A stretch of DNA of 9,355 nt, from contig WGEI01000591.1 in NCBI GenBank assembly GCA_015492875.1, positions 1 to 9,355 on the forward strand. The letters run 5' to 3'. The position numbers and the translations under genes were made by a program. Numbering within the stretch: position 1 is the stretch's first letter; the number at the start of each line of letters is the position of its first letter. The notes under the pieces are model-generated. The model was not told where the DNA came from. It did no database searches and saw only the letters and a program-made list of their open reading frames with translations. Below, in pieces: positions 1 to 6,601 of this stretch. Source of the stretch: Anaerolineae bacterium (GTDB lineage: Bacteria; Chloroflexota; Anaerolineae; Aggregatilineales; Phototrophicaceae).

Positions 1-779
1 CAGCCATCATTCATGCCGGGTGCATTGCCAGCAGTAACTTGCCCGTCGGCTTCGAACGCCGGCTTCAGCTTGGCTAAAGCCTCTAAGGAGGTGTCGCGGC
101 GAATAGGTTCATCGCTATCGACGATGATTTCGCCTTTGCGAATGCGGATGGTGACCGGCACGATTTCATCTTTGAACTTGCCGGCATCTGTCGCTTCACC
201 AGCTAACTTATGACTACGGAAGGCGAACTCGTCCATTTCCTCGCGGGTCACTTCTAATTGGCGGGCGATGAATTCAGCAGCATTCCCCATACCCCAATCG
301 CATAAGTGACACCAGAGGCCATCATTTTGGAGCGAATCAATCATTTGCACATGGCCATATTTCTTGCCAGTGCGCATATTGGGGATGAGGTGCGGGGCGT
401 TACTCATGCTCTCTACACCACCAGCAACGAACACATCGCCATCACCAGCGTGGATGAAGCTACTTGCGAGCATAACAGCTTTAAGGCCGCTGCCGCATAC
501 TTTATTGACCGCGACACCGCCAACTTTATCGGGCAAACCAGCGCCAATGCTAATCTGGCGAGGTAAGGCTTGCCCCACACCAGCAGACACAACATTACCA
601 ACAATCAGTTCATCAATATCTTCAGGGTTAATACTACTACGCTCTACTACGGCTTGATAAGCAATTTTGCCAAGTTCTGCCGCAGAAAGTGATGAAAGCA
701 CCCCCAAAAACTTGCCTTGCGGGGTGCGGGCGGTAGATAAAATTACTGCCTCGCGGGCATGTTTACCATTAATAGTCAT
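1..779 (-). CDS. Acetyl-CoA acetyltransferase / thiolase family (N-terminal part, cut by window edge)
   Basis: About 259 residues are visible, against roughly 390-400 for a full thiolase. The enzyme joins two acetyl-CoA into acetoacetyl-CoA or cleaves 3-ketoacyl-CoA. Seen: an N-terminal AVILSTARTPQGKF segment, the nucleophile motif KVCGSGLK with Cys95, then GGVESMSNAP at about 121-130, and VTAGNAPGMNDG near the left edge, which in this family opens the second domain. The second half, with the GHP histidine and the second cysteine, lies outside the window. The ATG overlaps the upstream HIT stop codon (ATGA), and GAGG sits 7 bases before it, so the two genes are probably cotranscribed and translationally coupled. 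No frameshift is seen. Substrate chain length (biosynthetic or beta-oxidation) cannot be decided from this part. Confidence 0.95.
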   Translation of the reverse strand, partial: MTINGKHAREAVILSTARTPQGKFLGVLSSLSAAELGKIAYQAVVERSSINPEDIDELIVGNVVSAGVGQALPRQISIGAGLPDKVGGVAVNKVCGSGLKAVMLASSFIHAGDGDVFVAGGVESMSNAPHLIPNMRTGKKYGHVQMIDSLQNDGLWCHLCDWGMGNAAEFIARQLEVTREEMDEFAFRSHKLAGEATDAGKFKDEIVPVTIRIRKGEIIVDSDEPIRRDTSLEALAKLKPAFEADGQVTAGNAPGMNDG

Positions 780-1288
780 TTTGCATCCTCTTGTCCAAAC
801 AACTCCTGCCAAACAGCTTTTAGCTCACGATACGTATTATCTAGCGTATCGGGAATCACACGGGTCTCCCCCACTGTGCTCATAAAATTCGCATCGCCCG
901 GCCAACGCGGCACAATGTGAAAGTGATAGTGCTGGGCTATACCGGCGCCAGCTGCCGCGCCAATGTTTGCACCAATGTTAAACGCCGTCGGGTTATATAG
1001 TTTGCGTAAGGCGGCCATAGCGCGGTTAACCATGCGCATCAGGTCAGTTAAGGCGGGGGCATCTAGTGCCTCTTGCGATTCTATATGTGCATAGGGCACA
1101 ACCATCAAATGGCCATTGTTATAAGGGTAGCGATTTAAGGTGAGATAATGATAAGTAGAGCGGGCGACAACATGTTCAATATCATCATCGGAGTCAGTGG
1201 CTGCTTTATGACAGAAAACACAGCCATCTACGGGTTTCTTCTCGCCGCGAATATAGGCCATACGCCAAGGTGTCCAGAGATGTTTCAT
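776..1288 (-). CDS. HIT-family hydrolase/phosphorylase (Ap4A phosphorylase-like)
   Basis: A 170-residue histidine-triad protein of normal length. Family members split nucleoside phosphoesters such as Ap4A through a histidine nucleophile. Seen: the WTPWRMAYI start typical of the mycobacterial Ap4A phosphorylase-like branch, a CVFC pair (Cys23, Cys26) that in this family helps bind a structural zinc, YNNGHLMVVPYAH at about 56-68, and GAGIAQHYHFHIVPRW with the triad His120, His122 and His124 followed by GDANFM. The triad is intact, so the enzyme should be active in the cytoplasm. The ATG at 1288 has no clear Shine-Dalgarno, but a good sigma-70 promoter lies about 30 bases upstream of it. It is the first gene of an operon with the thiolase; I see no functional link between the two. 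Branch assignment is inference; HIT membership is firm. Confidence 0.93.
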   Translation of the reverse strand: MKHLWTPWRMAYIRGEKKPVDGCVFCHKAATDSDDDIEHVVARSTYHYLTLNRYPYNNGHLMVVPYAHIESQEALDAPALTDLMRMVNRAMAALRKLYNPTAFNIGANIGAAAGAGIAQHYHFHIVPRWPGDANFMSTVGETRVIPDTLDNTYRELKAVWQELFGQEDAK

Positions 1289-1325
1289 TGTTGAATGTCA
1301 TGTGCTGTACCGATAAGACCCACTG

Positions 1326-1354
1326 ATTATAAGGTGCAAAAGAGGCGCAAACAA
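1326..1354 (-). promoter_or_regulatory. Sigma-70 promoter for HIT-thiolase operon
   Basis: Read on the minus strand, TTGTTT (1354-1349) and a perfect TATAAT (1331-1326) are separated by exactly 17 bases. Transcription would start near 1319, leaving a leader of about 30 bases before the HIT start codon. The -10 box is ideal and the -35 keeps only TTG plus one T/C-type mismatch region. Confidence 0.6.
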
Positions 1355-1383
1355 GCGAACGGTACAAGTTCTGTGTCATTCAG

Positions 1384-1392
1384 TGGTAGAAT
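1384..1392 (+). promoter_or_regulatory. Extended -10 promoter for birA operon
   Basis: TGG followed directly by TAGAAT (1387-1392) makes an extended -10 element, one mismatch from TATAAT. The -35 position (about 1363-1368) is poor, as is common with extended -10 promoters. Transcription would begin near 1399, about 30 bases before the biotin ligase ATG. It lies back-to-back with the HIT promoter. Confidence 0.4.
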
Positions 1393-1429
1393 GTGGGCAT
1401 ATTGACCAATGATTTGACATTAAAGACCT

Positions 1430-2191
1430 ATGGCTTTAACACAGGAAGCACTCAAGCAAGTATTGCATCCTCGTCCACATCGCTTTTATCCTTCGGCAGG
1501 CAGCACAAACGACCTAGCAAACACATGGTTGAAAGAGGGTGCACCGGCAGGGAGTGTTGTCATTGCCGATGAGCAAAAAGAAGGACGCGGGCGCAAAGGG
1601 CGTGTATGGTATACGCCGCCTCATGTGGCACTGGCTGTTTCAATTATCTTAAAACCCCCTCAGCAATTTTTGCATCGTATAAGTCTATTGGGCGCGGTAG
1701 CAGTCGCAGAATTATGCCAGCATGCCGGCGCAAAAGGCGTAGGCATCAAATGGCCTAACGATGTTCAAATTCACGGGCGGAAAGTGTCTGGGATATTGCC
1801 AGAGGTGGTCTGGGATGGTGAGACGTTGTTAGGGGTTGTATTGGGTATAGGGGTAAATGTGCGGGCGGACTTCGGCGGCACAGAACTGGCGCATATCGCA
1901 ACTAGCTTAGAGCCAGCTGTTGGCCAGCACTTAAAGCGCACGACACTTATTCACTACCTGCTTCAGCGTATTGACTATTGGTCTCAGTTTATCGGTGATG
2001 TGCTCTTATTTAATACGTGGAAAAGCAAACTTAATACATTGGGAAAAGCAATTCGCCTAGAATATAACGGACAAATCATTGAGGGCGTGGCAGTAGATGT
2101 TGATCAAAACGGCGCATTAGCTATCCGTACTACCAATAATGAAGTTATTAGCGTTTTGGCGGGCGATATTGCACTAACAGAAACGCAGTGA
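1430..2191 (+). CDS. birA: Biotin--[acetyl-CoA-carboxylase] ligase, monofunctional
   Basis: A 253-residue cytoplasmic enzyme that makes biotinyl-AMP from biotin and ATP and transfers biotin to a lysine of carboxylase carrier domains (BCCP). Seen: STND at 25-28, the ATP/biotin loop GRGRKGR at 52-58 followed by WYTP, KWPNDV with the catalytic Lys107, KVSGILPE at 118-125, LGIGVNV at 138-144, and a C-terminal SH3-like segment from about 204 (GKAIRL...GALAI). There is no N-terminal helix-turn-helix domain of the E. coli BirA kind, so it should not be a biotin-operon repressor (class I ligase). The ATG has only a weak upstream AAAG. The next gene begins 12 bases after the stop, which suggests cotranscription. 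Confidence 0.95.
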   Translation: MALTQEALKQVLHPRPHRFYPSAGSTNDLANTWLKEGAPAGSVVIADEQKEGRGRKGRVWYTPPHVALAVSIILKPPQQFLHRISLLGAVAVAELCQHAGAKGVGIKWPNDVQIHGRKVSGILPEVVWDGETLLGVVLGIGVNVRADFGGTELAHIATSLEPAVGQHLKRTTLIHYLLQRIDYWSQFIGDVLLFNTWKSKLNTLGKAIRLEYNGQIIEGVAVDVDQNGALAIRTTNNEVISVLAGDIALTETQ

Positions 2192-2203
2192 GCGGAGTCT
2201 AGC

Positions 2204-3568
2204 ATGGGTATTCGTCTAGATTGGCAAGTAGAGGCTGAACAATCCCATATTCATACAGAGCGTGAAGACCCAACATTAAAGTGGGCGCGGCGACGGGCAC
2301 GGTATCGCTTGCTGGGGTTCGTGGTTGTTGTCCTATTTTTCATCGCATTGGGCATTAGCTTTATCGCTTATCGCCTCGATACTGTGAATAAAGCGATAGA
2401 GCGCAACTTGCGCCAAACTGTTGAAGCGGAAATGGCCGCATTGCGGTTTGGTGACCTGAATACGTTTCTGGCGCTTCAGCATCACGATAATCTGGCATGG
2501 ATTGCCGAACAGCAAGATACCTTCGAGGCCTATCAAACGCTTAAAATAGAGCATGAAGTTCAACTAACGGGCAATGTGCTGCAAGTGTATATCGAAGGCA
2601 ATCGCGCACGGGTACATGTAGAAGAGATTATCGATGGTGTGCCATATACCCGCCTTTGGTTTTATTGGCGCTTTGAAGACGGGTGGTTACATGTCCCACC
2701 AGATTATACGTTTTGGGGGGATTTACGCACTTATGAGGGGGAACATGTTACGGTGCGCTATCGCGGGGTAGATGACCCGCTAGCCGTAGCGGTTGGATTA
2801 AAGTCGGAAAAATGGGTGCAAAATGCGTGTGATATTCTCACCTGCCCTGAAGGGATGCCGCACATCACGATAGATATTTTGCCAACAGGCGTGAATGATA
2901 TTCAATGGGCAGAGAGCAACATGTGGCAAATGCTCATCCCCTCCCCTTATGCAGAGCGCGCCCGCAGTGACCGCCCATTTGATACAAAAATGCAGGTCTC
3001 AGTAGCGACATTGCTCGCCGAGAGGATTGTCAATGTGACCAGTAACGGGCTAACGCCAGCATATCCAACGGATAGCTATTATTTGCGCTCGGCAATTGTG
3101 TCGTGGTTAGTTGGCCAATTTGTAGAGATAGACACGAATTCCTTCCTCATTGCCAGCCTAGCGCAAAATTATGGTAGCGATAAAGTGGGGCTTTTATCAC
3201 GCAGCTTAACGCCGACGAGTGACGTGAGTATTTTCTCCGATATTCTCGATAAGCGTCCATTGAGTGAGTTAAGGTTAGATTGGCGAGACTTGTTGACTTG
3301 GCGATTGGCCACAGAAGATGAACTCATTCGGCGTGATGACCTGAATACCTATTTGAGCCTGTACGACACTAACGACGATGCGGCAATTAATGCGGCTTAC
3401 ACCCATTATGCCGAAGGCCCTTCAGCGGAGCCGCGTGTTGTCGTTGCGGTAACGCCTGAAGTGGGCGAAGATGGGTTAGCATACTTACGCGCTATAGCGG
3501 TTCAAGGGCAAATCCAAAGCGAAATTCGCTTCCGGTTAGTGAATAATGTATGGAAACGGGTTGAGTGA
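2204..3568 (+). CDS. Membrane-anchored protein of unknown function, MA-peptidase-like core without zinc motif
   Basis: I do not recognise this 454-residue protein. Start: ATG with GGAG seven bases upstream. Residues 1-35 are charged and Arg-rich before the helix (cytoplasmic by the positive-inside rule); 36-56 form one membrane helix; the rest should lie outside. Residues about 60-170 (NLRQTVEAEMAALRFGDLNTFLAL ... TRLWFYWRFEDGWLH, shortened) look like an NTF2/SnoaL-type cone. Residues about 180-370 follow the order of gluzincin 'peptidase MA-like' domains: VTVRY strand, ITIDILP strand, a helix VATLLAERIV where HExxH would sit, then YYLRSAIVSWLVGQFVE and a late LAQNYGSDKVGLL helix. Only the Glu of HExxH remains, so it is probably not a zinc peptidase. 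Residues 378-390 resemble 83-95, and the tail about 375-454 may be a second NTF2-like unit. The two cysteines (209, 214) may pair. Fold assignment is inference. Confidence 0.85.
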   Translation: MGIRLDWQVEAEQSHIHTEREDPTLKWARRRARYRLLGFVVVVLFFIALGISFIAYRLDTVNKAIERNLRQTVEAEMAALRFGDLNTFLALQHHDNLAWIAEQQDTFEAYQTLKIEHEVQLTGNVLQVYIEGNRARVHVEEIIDGVPYTRLWFYWRFEDGWLHVPPDYTFWGDLRTYEGEHVTVRYRGVDDPLAVAVGLKSEKWVQNACDILTCPEGMPHITIDILPTGVNDIQWAESNMWQMLIPSPYAERARSDRPFDTKMQVSVATLLAERIVNVTSNGLTPAYPTDSYYLRSAIVSWLVGQFVEIDTNSFLIASLAQNYGSDKVGLLSRSLTPTSDVSIFSDILDKRPLSELRLDWRDLLTWRLATEDELIRRDDLNTYLSLYDTNDDAAINAAYTHYAEGPSAEPRVVVAVTPEVGEDGLAYLRAIAVQGQIQSEIRFRLVNNVWKRVE

Positions 3569-3585
3569 TACCAAACTGCTGAATG

Positions 3586-3594
3586 TGCTAAAAT
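3586..3594 (+). promoter_or_regulatory. Possible extended -10 promoter before small acidic membrane protein
   Basis: TGC directly followed by TAAAAT (3589-3594) forms an extended -10 element in the 64-base gap before the small gene. No good -35 is seen (TGATAC at 17-base spacing). Start would be near 3601, giving a leader of about 30 bases. The small gene may also be read through from birA, since no terminator is visible after 3568. Confidence 0.35.
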
Positions 3595-3617
3595 AGTTAT
3601 AGAATGTATCACGGATG

Positions 3618-3624
3618 AGGAAGG
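3618..3624 (+). promoter_or_regulatory. Ribosome binding site deciding the start of the small gene
   Basis: AGGAAGG lies 8 bases before the ATG at 3633. An in-frame ATG at 3615 sits before this site and has no good site of its own, so 3633 is preferred. Confidence 0.65.
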
Positions 3625-3632
3625 AAAAGCTG

Positions 3633-3863
3633 ATGTTAGATGACCTGCGGAGCAGCTTTGAAGAAGATGAGTTGGGTGTAGATTTTGAGGAAGACGAGTT
3701 TGCAGATTTTGACTTTGAGGGACAGGTCATTGCAGAAGCCGCCCCTAAGAAATTTTTAGGGATGACGGCAATGGAGCGCATGATTCTTTCAATTTTCTTG
3801 TTCCTCAATGTTTTTGTGCTGGGCTTAGCCCTTCTCGTCGCCACAAACAGAATTCAACTTTGA
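3633..3863 (+). CDS. Small acidic single-pass membrane protein, unknown function
   Basis: A 76-residue protein that I do not recognise. In the first 30 residues 14 are Asp or Glu and only one is basic (Arg6). The acidic part carries FEEDE twice (9-13 and 18-22) and regularly placed phenylalanines (9, 18, 23, 26, 28). Then comes a short Ala/Pro linker with Lys39-Lys40, and one hydrophobic helix at about 51-70, followed by a short tail TNRIQL. The Lys/Arg before the helix point to a cytoplasmic acidic head and an outer C-terminus. An acidic-aromatic head beside the membrane could dock a basic partner protein or regulate a neighbouring membrane protein; this is speculation. It lies 64 bases after the 454-residue gene, on the same strand, and is closed by a strong hairpin. 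Coding status is supported by the ribosome binding site and the clear head-plus-helix design. Confidence 0.75.
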   Translation: MLDDLRSSFEEDELGVDFEEDEFADFDFEGQVIAEAAPKKFLGMTAMERMILSIFLFLNVFVLGLALLVATNRIQL

Positions 3864-3876
3864 TAAAACAACTTGT

Positions 3877-3904
3877 AGGGGATGGCGAAGAACAACCATC
3901 CCCT
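3877..3904. terminator. Hairpin between convergent genes, likely bidirectional terminator
   Basis: AGGGGATGG (3877-3885) pairs perfectly with CCATCCCCT (3896-3904) around a 10-base loop. It lies 13 bases after the stop of the small plus-strand gene and 21 bases after the stop of the minus-strand amidase. There is no U tract on the plus side; on the minus side the following bases (GTTGTTTTATC) are moderately T-rich. The position between convergent genes supports a terminator role. Confidence 0.6.
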
Positions 3905-3925
3905 GATAGCATTGCGCATTCACTA

Positions 3926-6484
3926 TTATTCTGTAGGCTTGAGCACCAACCGCGCACTGGCAGCAGCCTCTATTGGTTCAGCAGACCACAGCATGGGGTG
4001 ATATTCGATATTGCGCCACATATCAATCATATCCCCATAGTGTTCGCTGAAGGGATGCCCACTTTGGCCTGTTGTGTTGATGGCTAGGCTGTTATCAAAA
4101 TCGCCCAAGTCCACAATCATCCGCATTGACGCCCCTGAGTTTACGAAAAAGCCTTCGGCAGCGTCCCAATTAGCAGCGTTGACAGTTGCGGTACTGCCGC
4201 TAGTGGCGACTGGCCCACGATTGACCATATTTTCAATAAGCCCGATGCCACTCAAGCCCAACGGGTTGCTGGTGAAAGCCGTTGTGTGTATATCGCCCCA
4301 ACGCCAATCATCACGATTACCCCCCAGCGCGGCGACAGCGTTGTCATAAGCTTCGCGGAAGGCACGCACCAGAATATCGTCGCGGGTCTCTACAACATCG
4401 GTATTCACATCATCCCAAAGCACGTGCTCTGGCTCTTGGGATAGTAGATACATAGCCCACATTTCGCGGGTAGTGCCGCTAATTTCAATAATGTCCTTGT
4501 ACTGGTCAGTGAAAGTATTATCCAGTAAGGCAACCCAGAAATAGGCATAAAAAGCGGCGCGTGGGCTATCCATGTGCATCTGATAATCCCAGTCTAACAG
4601 CCAATCACGCATGGCATTGAGTTGCTCATCACCAAAATCTATATCCGCTATTAGTGGCAATAGCTCTTCAGCACTGATGATTTTGTTATCGCCCTGAATG
4701 GCTTGCATGGTTGCAATCGTATGGGCGTCTTCTGCCTCAAGCAACTCTACAATTCGCTCGCCACGATAGCCATAATCCCAGTAAAGGTCAAAAACATAGT
4801 TGGCGTCTTCGCCAAACTGGTCGGCCAAGTTTTCGGCCAGTTGCTCATAGTATTCAGGTGGTACAAGTGCCTGATTTGCAGTTGCAATGTAACCGCGTTC
4901 GGGATTAAAGATGCGCGGCAATTCATCAAAAGGCACATACCCAAGCCATTCATAAGCATCGGTTGTGCCATCTACCGGCAAAACACCGGTATGGCCATTG
5001 GCACGAATGGGAACATTGCCGGGCGTTTGATAGCCGATATTGCCCTCTACGTCGGCATAAATAACGTTTTGAGCGGGGGTATCCCAATAGCGAAGGGCTT
5101 CACGGAATTCCTCCCAGTTGCTCGCGCGGTTTAAGCGCATAACAGCTTCAAAGACTGTGCCCGGTTCGTAAGCTGTCCAGCGGAAAGCAAGCGGGTTTTC
5201 GTTATTGAAGCCCATTGGCTGACCATTTTCATCAAGTTCATTATCGTTGATGATGGGGCCAAGATGCGTTTCGCGAACTTGAATCGTCACGGTTTCATCG
5301 CTATCACCAAAGCGGATAACCTCTTCACGAACCGTCATATCGCGCCATTCACCGTTCCACTCATATTGCAGCGGATTTTCTGGATTGACTTTAATGCGAT
5401 ATAGGTCTTGTGTATCCCAGCCGACGTTTGTGACAGCCCAAGCGATGCGTGCATTGTGGCCGATCACAACGCCGGGGGTGGGCGAAAAGGTGAAACCAAC
5501 AACTTCATAAGGGCATTCATCAGACACAGGCCGACAATGTAAGCCGATTTCATACCAAATTGACGGCATTTGAAAGCCCAGATGCGGGTCATTGGCCAGC
5601 AAGGGCATACCGCTGGCGGTTTTGCTACCATGAACAACCCAGTTATTGCTACCGATACCAGAGCCTTCGCCAAAGATAAAGCGCCTGTTGGGGGCGATAT
5701 TGCCCGCAAATTGCGTCTCCCCTACTGGAACAGCGGCGGTATCACTTTCTAGGACAGCGAGTGTATCTTCAGAAAGTGGCAAGTCTTCGGGGAAGATAAT
5801 GGTGGGTTTATCTTCAAAGGGGAAAAGCGGTGCAATATCCAGCACGAAATCTTCGCTGAATTCGTTATAAAGTTTATCAAATATCAATTCCTCGCTACGA
5901 TTGCCACTCAAATCCCACGCCATCACTTTGCCCCAGACTAATGTATCGATGGGTGTCCATGGGCGGAGGGGGATGTTGACGCCAGTAATGCCGAGAATGT
6001 TATATTCCATCGCTAGTTGAGAAGTGGGGCGGCTTTCAATATAGGCATTAACGCCATCAGTAAAAGCTTGTAGTACGGCTTTAGCATCATCGCTATACGC
6101 CTCAAAATCACGTTCAGCAGCCTGCCGCCAACCAACAGTGCGAATGAAAATATCTGACCTCATCAAGCTATCGTTTTGACCAGTGAGTTCTTGCAAACGG
6201 CCATCACCAGTGGCGCGGTAAAATTCCATTTGCCACCAGCGGTCTTGCGCTTGGGTAAAGCCTTGTGCAAAGAACAGGTCATAGGTATTGCTGGCATAGA
6301 TATGGGGGATGCCCCACTCATCACGCACAATCTCTACAGTATCTTGTAAACCCGCTACGGCCAACTCGCCATCATGCAGAGGCAACGGGCCGCGCGTCCA
6401 GTTGGTGATGACAACCGCACCAACAATGACCAGCAATACAATCAAAAACAATGGTAGAAGTATTAAAATACGCCTCAACGTCAT
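3926..6484 (-). CDS. Penicillin amidase family N-terminal-serine hydrolase, membrane-anchored
   Basis: An 852-residue member of the penicillin acylase family (peptidase S45). Such enzymes hydrolyse amide bonds of acylated substrates (beta-lactam side chains, acyl-homoserine lactones, other N-acyl compounds) after cutting themselves into alpha and beta chains. Numbering is from the ATG at 6484, chosen because GAGGGAG lies 9 bases upstream; a TTG at 6502 lies before that site. Seen: membrane helix at 6-26; VRDEWGIPHIYA at 53-64; GFTQAQDRWWQMEFYRATGDGRL (split) at 75-97; cleavage site Gly278-Ser279 in GIGSNNWVVHG, Ser279 being the new N-terminal nucleophile; NDPHLGF with His301 at beta-23; oxyanion Asn473 in PAQNVIYAD; and a C-terminal GQSGHPFSEHYGDM...YHPML. 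All catalytic residues are present. His rather than Gln at beta-23 resembles AHL/aculeacin/cephalosporin acylases. Cys317 and Cys324 are the only cysteines. Three tandem stops (TAA TAG TGA) end it. Substrate unknown. Confidence 0.95.
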   Translation of the reverse strand: MTLRRILILLPLFLIVLLVIVGAVVITNWTRGPLPLHDGELAVAGLQDTVEIVRDEWGIPHIYASNTYDLFFAQGFTQAQDRWWQMEFYRATGDGRLQELTGQNDSLMRSDIFIRTVGWRQAAERDFEAYSDDAKAVLQAFTDGVNAYIESRPTSQLAMEYNILGITGVNIPLRPWTPIDTLVWGKVMAWDLSGNRSEELIFDKLYNEFSEDFVLDIAPLFPFEDKPTIIFPEDLPLSEDTLAVLESDTAAVPVGETQFAGNIAPNRRFIFGEGSGIGSNNWVVHGSKTASGMPLLANDPHLGFQMPSIWYEIGLHCRPVSDECPYEVVGFTFSPTPGVVIGHNARIAWAVTNVGWDTQDLYRIKVNPENPLQYEWNGEWRDMTVREEVIRFGDSDETVTIQVRETHLGPIINDNELDENGQPMGFNNENPLAFRWTAYEPGTVFEAVMRLNRASNWEEFREALRYWDTPAQNVIYADVEGNIGYQTPGNVPIRANGHTGVLPVDGTTDAYEWLGYVPFDELPRIFNPERGYIATANQALVPPEYYEQLAENLADQFGEDANYVFDLYWDYGYRGERIVELLEAEDAHTIATMQAIQGDNKIISAEELLPLIADIDFGDEQLNAMRDWLLDWDYQMHMDSPRAAFYAYFWVALLDNTFTDQYKDIIEISGTTREMWAMYLLSQEPEHVLWDDVNTDVVETRDDILVRAFREAYDNAVAALGGNRDDWRWGDIHTTAFTSNPLGLSGIGLIENMVNRGPVATSGSTATVNAANWDAAEGFFVNSGASMRMIVDLGDFDNSLAINTTGQSGHPFSEHYGDMIDMWRNIEYHPMLWSAEPIEAAASARLVLKPTE

Positions 6485-6493
6485 CTCACACAA

Positions 6494-6500
6494 CTCCCTC
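6494..6500 (-). promoter_or_regulatory. Ribosome binding site deciding the amidase start
   Basis: On the minus strand GAGGGAG lies 9 bases before the ATG at 6484. The alternative TTG at 6502 overlaps this site, so the shorter form is preferred. Confidence 0.7.
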
Positions 6501-6540
6501 AAAATTAATTGAATATTTATTTAGCAATAGAGCTGTTGTT

Positions 6541-6562
6541 GTAACGCATTTAGGCGCATTAC
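6541..6562 (-). other. RNA hairpin between TPR gene and amidase gene
   Basis: In minus-strand RNA, GUAAUGCG (6562-6555) pairs with UGCGUUAC (6548-6541) over 8 bp, two of them G-U, around the loop CCUAAA. The plus-strand RNA would have C-A mismatches at those places, so the structure fits only minus-strand transcripts. It lies about 40 bases after the TPR stop and about 57 before the amidase ATG. There is no U tract, so it may be an mRNA stabiliser or weak attenuator rather than a terminator. Apart from this, the 117-base gap is AT-rich with no clear promoter. Confidence 0.35.
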
Positions 6563-6601
6563 GCAAACTTTTAGTATATTACGGAGAAATAGACATAACA
6601 G

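Noticed and set aside
306..657. Two overlapping plus-strand frames and a minus-strand frame within the thiolase gene
   Set aside because: The thiolase frame is continuous from 779 to the left edge with the catalytic motif, so these are shadows.
1414..1419. Perfect TTGACA just before the birA start
   Set aside because: It is only 10 bases before the ATG, so its -10 would fall inside the coding region and the transcript would lack the start codon.
3615..3632. Upstream ATG adding six residues to the small acidic protein
   Set aside because: The strong ribosome binding site lies after this ATG and before the one at 3633.
4703..5134. Open plus-strand frame of 143 codons opposite the amidase gene
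   Set aside because: It lies wholly antisense to a gene with strong family motifs, has no ribosome site or recognisable domain, and its composition follows from the codons of the opposite strand.
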